A stretch of DNA of 64,000 nucleotides. It comes from Bacteroidales bacterium. Lineage in GTDB: Bacteria > Bacteroidota > Bacteroidia > Bacteroidales > VadinHA17. The notes beneath the pieces are model-generated. The model had not been told where the DNA came from. It did no database searches and worked only from the letters and a program-made list of their open reading frames with translations. The DNA is taken from contig JADKBK010000015.1 of assembly GCA_016715075.1 (NCBI GenBank), forward strand, positions 82,832 through 146,831, given 5' to 3'. A program made the position numbers and the translations under genes. Below, one piece after another: positions 1 to 8,201 of the stretch (its first letter is position 1; the number at the start of each line of letters is the position of its first letter).

Positions 1-366
1 GGACATCAGCTCAACCGGGAATCCTTTTGGAGAGAACGGAAGTTTTATTTTGGCGTGCCTTTCAGTGATAAACGGTTTCTCTTCTCCAGCCATTGCAATT
101 CCGCTCAGGTCGCCTTTGACGTCCATCAGCAGGACAGGCACTCCTTTTGAGGAGAGCTGCTCCGAAATCACCTGAAGAGTTTTTGTTTTTCCGGTCCCGG
201 TCGCACCAGCTATAAGCCCATGTCTGTTCATTGTTTTCAATGGGATCTTGACCTGGGCATCAGAAATTGTCTCTCCGTCCAGCATCCCGCTTCCGAGTGC
301 AATATAATCGCCTTTACAGGCATAACCATCAGTAATATGCTTTAAAAAAGAATCTACATTGCTCAT
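1..366 (-). CDS. HerA-like ATPase (DUF853/YjgR family), 5' part only
   Basis: The gene reads leftward from an ATG at 364-366 and runs off the window edge, so only the first 122 residues are visible. A Walker A P-loop (GATGTGKT, residues 54-61) is followed by a strand and the motif MDVKGDLSG (residues 81-89), typical of the DUF853/YjgR branch of HerA/FtsK-like ATPases. These are cytoplasmic, probably DNA-translocating or helicase-like ATPases whose cellular role is poorly defined. No signal peptide is seen. It is divergent from the DUF3078 gene, with a 219-base AT-rich gap between them. Family assignment is fairly sure; the biological role is not. Confidence 0.85.
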   Translation of the reverse strand, partial: MSNVDSFLKHITDGYACKGDYIALGSGMLDGETISDAQVKIPLKTMNRHGLIAGATGTGKTKTLQVISEQLSSKGVPVLLMDVKGDLSGIAMAGEEKPFITERHAKIKLPFSPKGFPVELMS

Positions 367-531
367 AATCTGTCCTTTAAAAAATATGTCTTTTGAATCC
401 GGATTGAATGCAATTTAACAGTTTAACTCCATATACCATAATGATATTTTAACAACTATAATAAAAATTAAATCCGGCAGCTGAAAATATGATATTTTAA
501 ATCTAATTATTTTAAATTAATAAAATGTATC

Positions 532-539
532 TATATTTG
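532..539 (+). promoter_or_regulatory. Bacteroidota -7 promoter element (TATATTTG)
   Basis: TATATTTG matches the Bacteroidota -7 consensus TAnnTTTG and lies about 46 bases before the ATG of the DUF3078 gene. No clear -33 TTTG is present at the right distance, so the call rests on the -7 box and its position in the 219-base divergent intergenic region. Confidence 0.5.
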
Positions 540-585
540 GATTTTAGATGGAAAGTGTAACTAAATTCAATTAAACGAGAGAAAT

Positions 586-1539
586 ATGAAACTAAATTTT
601 ATTGCAGCATTAGTGCTGTCGCTTGTAATTTCACAGATGTCTGCTGGTCAGGTCACCGAGGCTGAGAAAGAATTACGTTCGCACTCTTCTGATACAATTA
701 TGGGATGGAAAAAAGGAGGTGTCTTTACCGGAACACTTGCTCAAACCTCTCTTACCAATTGGGTGGCTGGTGGCCAGAATTCTCTGTCAGTAAACGGGCT
801 TTTCAGTGGATTTGCAAATTATAAAATGGGTAAATCAATATGGGATAACTCACTGGATCTAGGATATGGACTTATTAAACAGGGAAAAGATGAAGCTTTC
901 AGAAAAACTGACGATAAAATTGATATCCTTTCAAAATTCGGACATGAAGCTTTCAAAAATTTCTATTACTCCGCTTTGATGAATTTCAAGACTCAAATGA
1001 CATCAGGTTATAATTATCCTGACGATACAACAAAAATATCAGGGCTCTTTTCACCTGCATATCTGACGCTTGCCCTTGGTCTTGATTATAAGCCCAACGC
1101 ATATTTCAGCGCGTTTATCGCCCCTGTAACAGAAAAATTTACTTTTGTAACTGACAAACAGCTTTCTGAACAGGGTGCCTTTGGGGTATCACCGGGAAAA
1201 ACATCAAGAAGTGAATTCGGCGGATACTTAAGAGCCATCTATTCAAGAAATGATTTTAAAAGCGAATTCCTGAAGAATGTCTCATTCACAACAAAAATCG
1301 ATCTCTTCTCCAACTATCTTGATAAGCCTCAAAACATAGATGTCAGCTGGGAAACCTTGATTTCGATGAAAGTGAATAAGTATCTCTCATTCAATTTCAA
1401 TACTCATCTGATTTATGATGACAATATTGCGGTACCATTCGATAAAAATGACAACGGTACAATCGAAACCGGAGAAGCCAGCAGATCAAAACTTCAGTTC
1501 AAGGAGATTTTTGGCGTAGGTCTTTCATACAAGTTCTAA
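586..1539 (+). CDS. DUF3078 family secreted/outer-membrane protein
   Basis: This 317-residue protein has a cleavable N-terminal signal (hydrophobic residues 5-18, likely cleavage near SAGQ). The segment around residues 40-110 (GWKKGGVFTGTLAQTSLTNW, then AGGQNS, then LDLGYGLIKQG) is the hallmark of DUF3078, a Bacteroidota-specific family of about 300 residues. Alternating aromatic beta-strand patterns and a C-terminal strand ending in F (GVGLSYKF) fit an outer-membrane beta-barrel. The function of the family is unknown. It stands alone between the HerA-like gene and mscL, with a TAnnTTTG promoter about 46 bases upstream. Confidence 0.85.
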   Translation: MKLNFIAALVLSLVISQMSAGQVTEAEKELRSHSSDTIMGWKKGGVFTGTLAQTSLTNWVAGGQNSLSVNGLFSGFANYKMGKSIWDNSLDLGYGLIKQGKDEAFRKTDDKIDILSKFGHEAFKNFYYSALMNFKTQMTSGYNYPDDTTKISGLFSPAYLTLALGLDYKPNAYFSAFIAPVTEKFTFVTDKQLSEQGAFGVSPGKTSRSEFGGYLRAIYSRNDFKSEFLKNVSFTTKIDLFSNYLDKPQNIDVSWETLISMKVNKYLSFNFNTHLIYDDNIAVPFDKNDNGTIETGEASRSKLQFKEIFGVGLSYKF

Positions 1540-1568
1540 TCAATATTTACTCACTTAAACTTTTCCCT

Positions 1569-1966
1569 ATGAAACTAGTTGATGAATTCAAAACCTTTGC
1601 ATTAAAAGGTAATGTTGCAGACATGGCAGTCGGTATCATTATTGGAGCTGCCTTCGGCAAAATCGTATCATCCGTTGTCAGCGACATTATTATGCCTCCC
1701 TCGGTCTGCTTGTCGGTGGTGTTAATTTTACTGAACTTAAAGTTATCCTGAAGGCTGCAACAGAAGCTAATCCTGCAGTAACCTGGAACTATGGCAATTT
1801 CATCCAGGTTTGCTTTGATTTTCTGATTGTTGCATTTGCTGTTTTCATGGTGATTAAAGCGATCAACCGGTCAAAAAAGGAAGAGGAAGCCGCTCCTGCA
1901 GCACCTCCTGCCCCTCCAAAACAAGAAGTACTTCTTACCGAGATAAGAGACTTGCTTAAGAAATAA
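1569..1966 (+). pseudogene. mscL: Large-conductance mechanosensitive channel MscL, frameshifted
   Basis: The first 44 residues are a clear MscL N-terminus: amphipathic helix MKLVDEFKTFALKGN, then TM1 (ADMAVGIIIGAAFGKIVSS), then SDIIMPP. After CCC at 1698-1700 the frame changes. Reading on in the next frame gives GLLVGGVNFTEL, a periplasmic loop, TM2 (FIQVCFDFLIVAFAVFMVIK) and the charged C-terminal helix ending LTEIRDLLKK, with stop TAA at 1964-1966. Restoring one base near 1700 gives about 132 residues, the normal MscL length. MscL is the inner-membrane emergency valve for osmotic downshock. All motifs survive on both sides of one indel, so a sequencing error is as likely as a real knock-out. 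The gene follows the DUF3078 gene by 29 bases. Confidence 0.9.
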
Positions 1967-1973
1967 TATACAA

Positions 1974-2003
1974 TGCAGGGTCATGCCATGGCATGACCCT
2001 ACA
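1974..2003. repeat. REP-like palindrome just after mscL
   Basis: A 30-base palindrome lies 8 bases after the mscL stop, with 14 of 15 pairs complementary. The core 1977-2000 is perfect (arm AGGGTCATGCCA). Its outer stem resembles the GTAGGG...CCCTAC stem of the palindrome at 43644-43671, which suggests a shared family. It could also act as a bidirectional transcription stop, though no T-run follows. Confidence 0.6.
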
Positions 2004-2024
2004 TTTCAATTCAGCATTAGTGTA

Positions 2025-2177
2025 GGGGCTGTTGAAAAAGTCTTTTTAACCGCAAAGCACGCAAAGGTCTGCGCAAAGGACGCAGAGGCAAATCACTGAA
2101 AATATACTCTTTGCGAACTTTGCGTATTTTCTTTGCGGACTCTGCGGTTATTGGATTTCGTCTTTTTCAACAGCCTC
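2025..2177. repeat. MITE-like inverted-repeat element
   Basis: The ends are inverted repeats: 2025-2042 (GGGGCTGTTGAAAAAGTC) and 2160-2177 match 16 of 18 as reverse complements. A second inner pair, 2047-2066 and 2131-2150, matches 17 of 20 (arm TAACCGCAAAGCACGCAAAG). The whole 153-base unit could fold into a long hairpin and has no coding capacity. Copies of the inner GCAAAG/CTTTGCG motif recur at 42848-42930 and 53831-54034. GGCTGTTGAAAAAG-type ends resemble termini of some transposons, so a miniature inverted-repeat element is plausible. No target duplication was recognised. Confidence 0.55.
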
Positions 2178-2194
2178 TGTTTTAACCCGGAATC

Positions 2195-2226
2195 AGGTAG
2201 TGACACACCATGACGTGGCACTACCT
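2195..2226. repeat. Palindrome, third in the mscL-rhamnosidase gap
   Basis: Arms 2195-2206 (AGGTAGTGACAC) and 2215-2226 pair at 11 of 12 positions around an 8-base centre. It resembles the palindrome at 1974-2003 in size and may belong to the same REP-like class. It could also form an RNA hairpin. Confidence 0.45.
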
Positions 2227-2276
2227 ATAATCTTCTCATGTACTTTTATTTTTCCGTGTTTTTTAGAGATGGATTT

Positions 2277-2310
2277 AATTTTTATCAGATAAATTTACCT
2301 GATAAAAATT
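2277..2310. promoter_or_regulatory. Perfect 12-bp inverted repeat before the GH78 gene
   Basis: AATTTTTATCAG (2277-2288) and its exact reverse complement (2299-2310) are separated by 10 bases, ending 16 bases before the rhamnosidase ATG. The AT-rich, symmetric layout fits a dimeric regulator operator or an RNA hairpin in the leader. No regulator gene is nearby, so which one is unknown. Confidence 0.4.
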
Positions 2311-2326
2311 TTAATCCTCCCGGAAA

Positions 2327-5101
2327 ATGAAAATCACCATCTCCATCCTCCTGACTTCACTCCTCCTTCTTACAGGCTGTAAAAAAAACAGTGACTCGTC
2401 TCTTTCAGTCTCAGTTATCAAATGTAACGGTATGGAGAATCCTGAAGGCACCGGAAAGATCCCGCAGTTCAGCTGGATAACAATTTCCCCGGCCCGCGGA
2501 GAGGCACAAAAGGCATATCAGCTGATAGTTAGTTCTGAAAAAGGAAAGGGAGACATATGGGATTCAGGCAAAATATCATCAGGAATCTCGTCATGGATAC
2601 CATATACGGGGCCTCAGCTTCAGCCAGCAGCAAGCTACTACTGGAAAGTAAGGGTATGGGGGAAGGATGATAAGCCATCGGAATGGAGCAGTACAGGGAA
2701 GTTTATCACCGGATTGTTTGAAAAGAGCAACTGGAGCGGAGCTAAGTGGATAGGCTTTGAAGATATCTCCGATTTATTATTGCTGGTACCGGGAGTACAT
2801 GGTAATGGTGATAAACTTGGAAATATTGCAGTGAAGAGAACAACTGTACCCTATTTCAGAAAAGAGTTCTCCCTTGATAAGAAAATTTCACATGCATATA
2901 TTTTTGTCAGCGGACTTGGGCAGTATGAGTTGTACATCAACGGCGCCAAAACAGGTGACCGCTTCCTCTCTCCGGGATGGACGGATTACCGCAAGACATG
3001 TCTTTACAATACATTTGATATAACCGGATCCCTGACGACGGGTAAAAACACAATTGGTGCGATTGCAGGCAACGGCTTTTATAATATTAACAGGGAGCGT
3101 TACAGAAAACTAGTCATTGCATATGGCGCTCCCAAAATCATCCTTAAACTTGAAGTTCAGTACAGTGACGGATCGAAGGAAATAATAGTCAGTGATGAGA
3201 CCTGGAAAACAGCTGCATCTCCTATAATTTTTTCAAGCATATACGGAGGTGAGGATTATGATGCCAGGCTTGAAAAGGATGGATGGAACAATACAGGATT
3301 CAATGACGCAGACTGGAAAAACGCTCTGCCGGTTAAAGAACCAGCAGGTACCCTCAGGCCTGAGAGAGATTACCCGGTCAGAATTACGGAAGTTATAAAT
3401 ACCAGGAAAATATTTCTCAGGAACGACAGCATTTATACATTCGACTTCGGGCAGAACGCTTCCGGCATCATAAAGATAAAAATTAGCGGTAAAAGCGGAC
3501 AGGTAGTACGCTTTACTCCCGGGGAACTTCTTGGTGATGACTCGCTGGTAACACAACAGGCTACAGGTGATCCCTGCTATTTTACTTATATCCTTAAGGG
3601 AAGCGGCGACGAGATCTGGATGCCCCGCTTCACATATTACGGGTTCAGGTATGTTCGTGCTGACGGCGCTGTACCCTCTGGATATGCCAATCCAAAGAAC
3701 CTGCCCGTGATCTCGGAAATTGAACTCATGCATACACGCAACTCATCACCATCCGCCGGAACTTTCAAATGTTCAAATGAACTGTTCAACTCCATTTATA
3801 CCCTTATTGACTGGTCAATTAAAAGTAATCTTGCAAGTGTTGCAACCGACTGCCCTCACAGGGAGAAGCTCGGCTGGCTTGAACAGACACATCTTATGGG
3901 AAATTCTATAAAATTCGTTTATGACATCCATAATCTGTATGATAAGGTCATCGATGATATGATAGAGGCGCAGCTTGATAACGGGCTTGTCCCGGATATT
4001 GCACCGGAGTATGTGCCATTCACTGAGGGATTCCGGGATTCACCAGAGTGGGGAAGCGCCTGCGTGATTCTCCCATGGGATATGTATGAATGGTATGGTG
4101 ATCTTGAAGCTGTCAGGAAAGCATACCCGATGATGAAAAAATATGTGAATTACCTCCGGGATCTCTCAAAAAATAATATCCTCACACACGGACTCGGCGA
4201 CTGGTACGATCTCGGACCAAAGTTTCCGGGAGAAGCTCAGTTAACTCCTAAAGCTGTTACAGCAACATCAGTCTATTTCTTTGATGCGAAGCTGCTTGGA
4301 ACCATGGCTGCCCTTATCGGTGAAAATGATGATGCCGCCTATTACAATAAACTTGCCGGGGATATCAAAAAAGAATTCAACAACAGATTTCTTGATCCTG
4401 TTACAAAAATTTATTCCACAGGCAGCCAGACAGCTTATGCAATGCCGCTGTTCTTTGGTATGGCCGATGACTCAGTGAAAAAGCAAATAGTAGACAATCT
4501 TATAAAATCCGTAAATGAAAATAATAAATCACTTACTGCAGGAGATATAGGGTACAGATACCTCCTGAGGGTACTTGAACAGGAAGGTCAGTCTCAGCTT
4601 ATTTACGAGATGAACTCAAAAACTGATGTGCCGGGTTATGGCTATCAGCTTTCAAAAGGTGCTACTTCACTTACTGAATCATGGGCAGCTCTGAAATATG
4701 TTTCAAATAACCATATGATGCTTGGCCACCTCATGGAATGGTTCTACAGCGGTGTGGGTGGAATCCGTCAATCAGCTGAATCAGCATCATATGATAATAT
4801 CCTTATTGAACCTGAAATGGTGGGTGATATTAACTGGGCGGAAGCTTCCTACAATTCAATTCACGGAGAGATCTTAAGCTCCTGGAAGAAAGAAGCTAAT
4901 ATCTTTACCCTCAATGTTAAAATACCTGTCGGATGCACTGCAACTGTTGCAATTCCCCAGGCTGATCCGGCAATGATAACCGGGAATGATTTACCAATAA
5001 CCGGTTCGGATGAGGTTAAGATCATCAGCTCTTCTGACACCAAAACTTTTTGCAGAGTCTCATCCGGAGAATATCATTTTAAAGCAACAAACATTAAATA
5101 G
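2327..5101 (+). CDS. Alpha-L-rhamnosidase, glycoside hydrolase family 78 (lipoprotein)
   Basis: This 924-residue protein should release alpha-L-rhamnose from plant or microbial glycans outside the inner membrane. A lipoprotein signal ends LLLLTGC (Cys 18). Domain order: Ig/Fn3-like module (about 30-130), beta-sandwich N-domains (about 160-480), (alpha/alpha)6 catalytic barrel (about 490-820), C-terminal sandwich. The catalytic signature TDCPHREKLGW holds D508 and the likely general acid E513. The general base is probably E784 in SLTESW. Where the other GH78 in this window has GWMGD, this one has GWLEQ, so one substrate-binding aspartate is replaced. A 12-bp inverted repeat precedes the start. 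The family is sure; the exact substrate is not known. Confidence 0.88.
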   Translation: MKITISILLTSLLLLTGCKKNSDSSLSVSVIKCNGMENPEGTGKIPQFSWITISPARGEAQKAYQLIVSSEKGKGDIWDSGKISSGISSWIPYTGPQLQPAASYYWKVRVWGKDDKPSEWSSTGKFITGLFEKSNWSGAKWIGFEDISDLLLLVPGVHGNGDKLGNIAVKRTTVPYFRKEFSLDKKISHAYIFVSGLGQYELYINGAKTGDRFLSPGWTDYRKTCLYNTFDITGSLTTGKNTIGAIAGNGFYNINRERYRKLVIAYGAPKIILKLEVQYSDGSKEIIVSDETWKTAASPIIFSSIYGGEDYDARLEKDGWNNTGFNDADWKNALPVKEPAGTLRPERDYPVRITEVINTRKIFLRNDSIYTFDFGQNASGIIKIKISGKSGQVVRFTPGELLGDDSLVTQQATGDPCYFTYILKGSGDEIWMPRFTYYGFRYVRADGAVPSGYANPKNLPVISEIELMHTRNSSPSAGTFKCSNELFNSIYTLIDWSIKSNLASVATDCPHREKLGWLEQTHLMGNSIKFVYDIHNLYDKVIDDMIEAQLDNGLVPDIAPEYVPFTEGFRDSPEWGSACVILPWDMYEWYGDLEAVRKAYPMMKKYVNYLRDLSKNNILTHGLGDWYDLGPKFPGEAQLTPKAVTATSVYFFDAKLLGTMAALIGENDDAAYYNKLAGDIKKEFNNRFLDPVTKIYSTGSQTAYAMPLFFGMADDSVKKQIVDNLIKSVNENNKSLTAGDIGYRYLLRVLEQEGQSQLIYEMNSKTDVPGYGYQLSKGATSLTESWAALKYVSNNHMMLGHLMEWFYSGVGGIRQSAESASYDNILIEPEMVGDINWAEASYNSIHGEILSSWKKEANIFTLNVKIPVGCTATVAIPQADPAMITGNDLPITGSDEVKIISSSDTKTFCRVSSGEYHFKATNIK

Positions 5102-5108
5102 AATCCAG

Positions 5109-5513
5109 GTGAACAGAATCTTGTTAATCCTCGCAGGATCCGTTTTTATTTGTAATTGCGCCTTGTCACAGTTTACTCTTAAAATTGAAATAACGGGGCT
5201 CAGAAATAAGACTGGAAAGATAATGCTGCAGGTCCTGGATGAAAAAGAGAAAGTAATAAACCAGCAGATGACTGATATAAAAGATCTTAACTGCATTTTT
5301 ACAATTGATAACCTGAAGGCAGGAAAATATGGAGTCAGGTTCTATCATGATGAAAATCTTAATCAGGTGATGGAGACCAATATGGTTGGCAAGCCGACTG
5401 AAGGTTATGGATTCTCCAATAATGTTACAGGCAGGTTTTCTATGCCCCCATTTGAAAAATGGCTTTTCGTCCTTAATGAAAACAAAACCCTTGTGCTTAA
5501 AACCGTATATTGA
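5109..5513 (+). CDS. DUF2141 family secreted protein
   Basis: I chose the GTG at 5109 because it gives a proper signal peptide (VNRILLILAGSVFICNCALSQ) directly before the mature part and starts 7 bases after the rhamnosidase stop. The 134-residue product has the DUF2141 pattern: a strand beginning LKIEITGLRNKTGKIMLQVLD, then FTIDNLKAGKYGVRFYHDEN and GYGFSNN. This small Bacteroidota beta-sandwich family has no known function. Close spacing suggests co-transcription with the GH78 gene. Confidence 0.75.
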   Translation: MNRILLILAGSVFICNCALSQFTLKIEITGLRNKTGKIMLQVLDEKEKVINQQMTDIKDLNCIFTIDNLKAGKYGVRFYHDENLNQVMETNMVGKPTEGYGFSNNVTGRFSMPPFEKWLFVLNENKTLVLKTVY

Positions 5514-5565
5514 CTTTTACATGATCTGTTGAAATGTTTTTAATGATTACTAATTCAGGACAGAG

Positions 5566-5663
5566 AGGGCGCAGGGCACAGGGCACAGGGCACAGGGCGC
5601 ATGGCAGAAGATGTCTTACGCTGAATCTTCGGACTTCCGGCTTCGGACTTCCGGCTTCCGGCT
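5566..5663. repeat. Two short tandem repeat arrays
   Basis: The first array (about 5566-5600) is four or five imperfect copies of a 9-base unit GGGCACAGG. The second (about 5628-5663) is about three copies of CGGACTTCCGGCTT-like units. They are non-coding and lie between the DUF2141 gene and the CrtI-like gene, so are prone to slippage. No function is evident. Confidence 0.6.
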
Positions 5664-5751
5664 TAACAAAAAATTAATACCAGAAAATGCCACAATTTCA
5701 ATTTTTCAATGTCTTTAGATGAAATTAAAACAATTAACCTGATATATATTT

Positions 5752-7251
5752 ATGCCATTGAAAAAATCAGCAGTGATCATCGGAGCAGGGATAGGCGGAA
5801 TTGCCACATCAGTATACCTTTCGAGAAATGGTTATGATGTAGCTGTATTTGAAAAGAATTCTGCTCCCGGGGGTCGCTGCGGACAGATCATTAAAGACGG
5901 ACACAGGTTCGATCTGGGAGCCACAATGCTCATTATGCCTGGTATCTATCGTGAAATATTCAGTTCCCTTGGAATCCATCTCTTTGAAAACAATGATATT
6001 AGCCGGCTGGAGGATCTTTACAGGATACACTTCGACAACAATGAGGTAATAGAATTCTCTCCTGATGAAAAAAAGATGGAAAATCAGCTTGAGAAGATCG
6101 AAAAGGGCAGTTTCAAAAAGTCACAGAAATATGTAACTGATGGTTACAGGATATTCGATATAGGAATTAACAAGCTCATCGGACGTAATTTCTATAACAT
6201 CTTCCAGTTTGCCAATTTCAGGAATTTAGGAATGCTCATCAGGCTTAAGGCATATATTTCCAATTACAGGTATGCAGCTAAATTCTTTAAAAATACCCAT
6301 CTCCGGATGGCATATACATTTCAGAACATTTACGTAGGTCAGAGCCCTTTCGACTCTCCTGCCCTTTTCTCAATGGTCCCGGCAGCAGAACTTACTGAGG
6401 GTTCATTTTTTCCGAGGGGGGGCATGTTTTCAATAGTTAAAAAACTCCTGGCTGCAGCTGAGTCATCAGGGGTTCAGTTTCATTACAATAAACCCGCTGA
6501 AAGGATCACTGTGAATGGAAACAGTGCAAAGAGTGTGGTCTTTGAAGACGGATCGGAGATTTGGGCTGATGTAATTGTTGCCAATGCTGATCTTCCATAT
6601 GTTTACCGGAAGCTTCTTCCCGACAGGAGAAAGTCGGAGAGACTTGACCGGATGAAATACTCCTGCTCCGCGATATGCTTCCACTGGGGTCTTGATAAAG
6701 TCTACCCTCAGCTTGGTCATCACAATGTATTTCTCTCTGAGGATTTCCGTGAAGGACTTGATAAGATCTTTAAAGAGAAGAACGTGAGTGACCGGCCGAG
6801 TTTTTATATACACGCTCCTGCCAGAACTGACCCCTCGGCTGCTCCTGAGAACCAGGATACCCTTTCTTTTATCGTGGGCAGCGGACATTGTGATAAAGGC
6901 AAGAATCAGGACTGGGAAGCAATCAGAATAAAAGTAAGGGCAGCTCTGGTAAGCAGGCTTAAACAGCTCGGGCTTGAAGATATTGAAGAGCACATTAAAT
7001 TTGAGATCTGTTACACACCTGATAATTGGGAAAGCGCTTGTAATATATCGAGGGGTTCTGTTTTCGGAAGTCTGGCCCATAACCTTATGCAGATGGGATA
7101 TTTCCGTCCGCACAACCAGCACAGCAGGTACAGGAATCTTTTCTTTGTAGGTGGCAGTACGCATCCCGGCAACGGGATACCCAACATACTAATCTCAGCA
7201 AAACTTACCTCTGAACGGATCCTGAAAACACAAAAAGAAAAAAACTTATAA
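5752..7251 (+). CDS. Phytoene desaturase-like FAD oxidoreductase (CrtI family)
   Basis: This 499-residue protein begins with the FAD-binding Rossmann motif GAGIGG (residues 11-16), then an acidic strand end (VFEKN) and the CrtI-type loop APGGRCGQ with RFDLGATML. The C-terminus has the family motif FVGGSTHPGNGIPNILISAKL. Such enzymes desaturate or isomerise phytoene, dehydrosqualene or related C30/C40 isoprenoids at the membrane. A CrtB-like prenyl condensing enzyme follows after 6 bases, so the two form a carotenoid or squalene-derived pigment operon. Which polyene is made cannot be told from sequence alone; no cyclase or ketolase gene is adjacent. Confidence 0.85.
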   Translation: MPLKKSAVIIGAGIGGIATSVYLSRNGYDVAVFEKNSAPGGRCGQIIKDGHRFDLGATMLIMPGIYREIFSSLGIHLFENNDISRLEDLYRIHFDNNEVIEFSPDEKKMENQLEKIEKGSFKKSQKYVTDGYRIFDIGINKLIGRNFYNIFQFANFRNLGMLIRLKAYISNYRYAAKFFKNTHLRMAYTFQNIYVGQSPFDSPALFSMVPAAELTEGSFFPRGGMFSIVKKLLAAAESSGVQFHYNKPAERITVNGNSAKSVVFEDGSEIWADVIVANADLPYVYRKLLPDRRKSERLDRMKYSCSAICFHWGLDKVYPQLGHHNVFLSEDFREGLDKIFKEKNVSDRPSFYIHAPARTDPSAAPENQDTLSFIVGSGHCDKGKNQDWEAIRIKVRAALVSRLKQLGLEDIEEHIKFEICYTPDNWESACNISRGSVFGSLAHNLMQMGYFRPHNQHSRYRNLFFVGGSTHPGNGIPNILISAKLTSERILKTQKEKNL

Positions 7252-7257
7252 ATCCAT

Positions 7258-8199
7258 ATGAACTCACAAAGGGACAACTTCATAGAAATTTTCAATTCAA
7301 TTGATTTTAATAAGATTAAAGACCATCCAAATATTCTCATTGCTGCCAATTTCTGGGACCAGGAACGATTCTGCGCATCAAAAACATGCTACAAATTCAT
7401 GCGCGCAATTGACGATCTGATAGATAACCATAAAGCCAAGAATAAGCTGATTGCCCTCAACGAAAGGAAAGAGTTTGTAACAAATGTTGAAGAGTGGCTT
7501 AAGATGATCATAATTTCAAAAGAGTGTAACCCGGCACAGGCTGAACTGCTTGAGACAATTGAAAAATTCAGGATTCCCCTCTGGCCATTGGAAGCTTTTG
7601 CGAAATCAATGATTTATGATATCAACAATGACGGGTTCCCTACCCTTCAGGCATTTCTTGATTATTCTGAAGGAGCATCTGTGGCACCTGCGGCAATATT
7701 TGTTCACCTCAACAGTATTTCAAGGGAGAATGGCAGGTACATTGATCCTCCCTTCGATGTCAAATGGGCCGCAACACCCTGCGCTATTTTCAGCTATCTT
7801 GTTCATATTATCCGCGACTTTCAGAAGGACCAGCTAAACAACCTCAGCTATTTTGCCGATGCCCTTATAGTCAAAAACAAGCTGACGAGAACGGACCTGC
7901 GTGAATTTGCAGAGGGCAAACCTGTCAACCTGCATTTCCGGAAGATGGTGGCTCATTACTATATTCTGGCTGACGAATACCGCATTCAGACAGAAAAAGT
8001 GATAAAAGTGATAGGCCCTCTTCTGGAACCCAGGTATCAGTTAAGCCTGCAGATAATTTTCAACCTGTACCTGATGGTCTTTGAAAGGATAAACATAAAA
8101 GATGGAGCCTTCACAACAGAAGAACTGAATCCTACACCCGACGAGACAAGGGAAAGAGTTTATAAAACAATACTAGGGTTTACAGGTGAATTCAGATAA
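7258..8199 (+). CDS. Squalene/phytoene synthase family protein (CrtB-like)
   Basis: This 313-residue enzyme carries the first Asp-rich motif of head-to-head prenyl synthases (CYKFMRAIDDLID; D52, D53, D56) and a second motif in HIIRDFQKDQLNN near residue 185. These bind Mg-diphosphate and condense two C15 or C20 prenyl diphosphates to squalene, dehydrosqualene or phytoene. It is 6 bases behind the CrtI-like gene. Length and motifs are normal. It converges on the cytochrome gene with only 2 bases between the stop codons. The chain length (C30 or C40) is unresolved. Confidence 0.82.
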   Translation: MNSQRDNFIEIFNSIDFNKIKDHPNILIAANFWDQERFCASKTCYKFMRAIDDLIDNHKAKNKLIALNERKEFVTNVEEWLKMIIISKECNPAQAELLETIEKFRIPLWPLEAFAKSMIYDINNDGFPTLQAFLDYSEGASVAPAAIFVHLNSISRENGRYIDPPFDVKWAATPCAIFSYLVHIIRDFQKDQLNNLSYFADALIVKNKLTRTDLREFAEGKPVNLHFRKMVAHYYILADEYRIQTEKVIKVIGPLLEPRYQLSLQIIFNLYLMVFERINIKDGAFTTEELNPTPDETRERVYKTILGFTGEFR

Positions 8200-8201
8200 T
8201 A

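Noticed and set aside
2025..2177. Rho-independent terminator
   Set aside because: The element is 153 bases long with two nested repeat pairs and sits away from the mscL stop; a mobile-type repeat is more likely.
3233..3733. Reading frame on the reverse strand inside the GH78 gene
   Set aside because: It has no recognisable domain and lies entirely within a well-supported GH78 coding region.
5560..5665. CRISPR-like array in the tandem repeats
   Set aside because: Units are 9-14 bases with no spacers and no cas genes.
6466..7164. 232-codon reverse-strand frame within the CrtI-like gene
   Set aside because: The forward frame carries the full CrtI motifs; the reverse frame has none.
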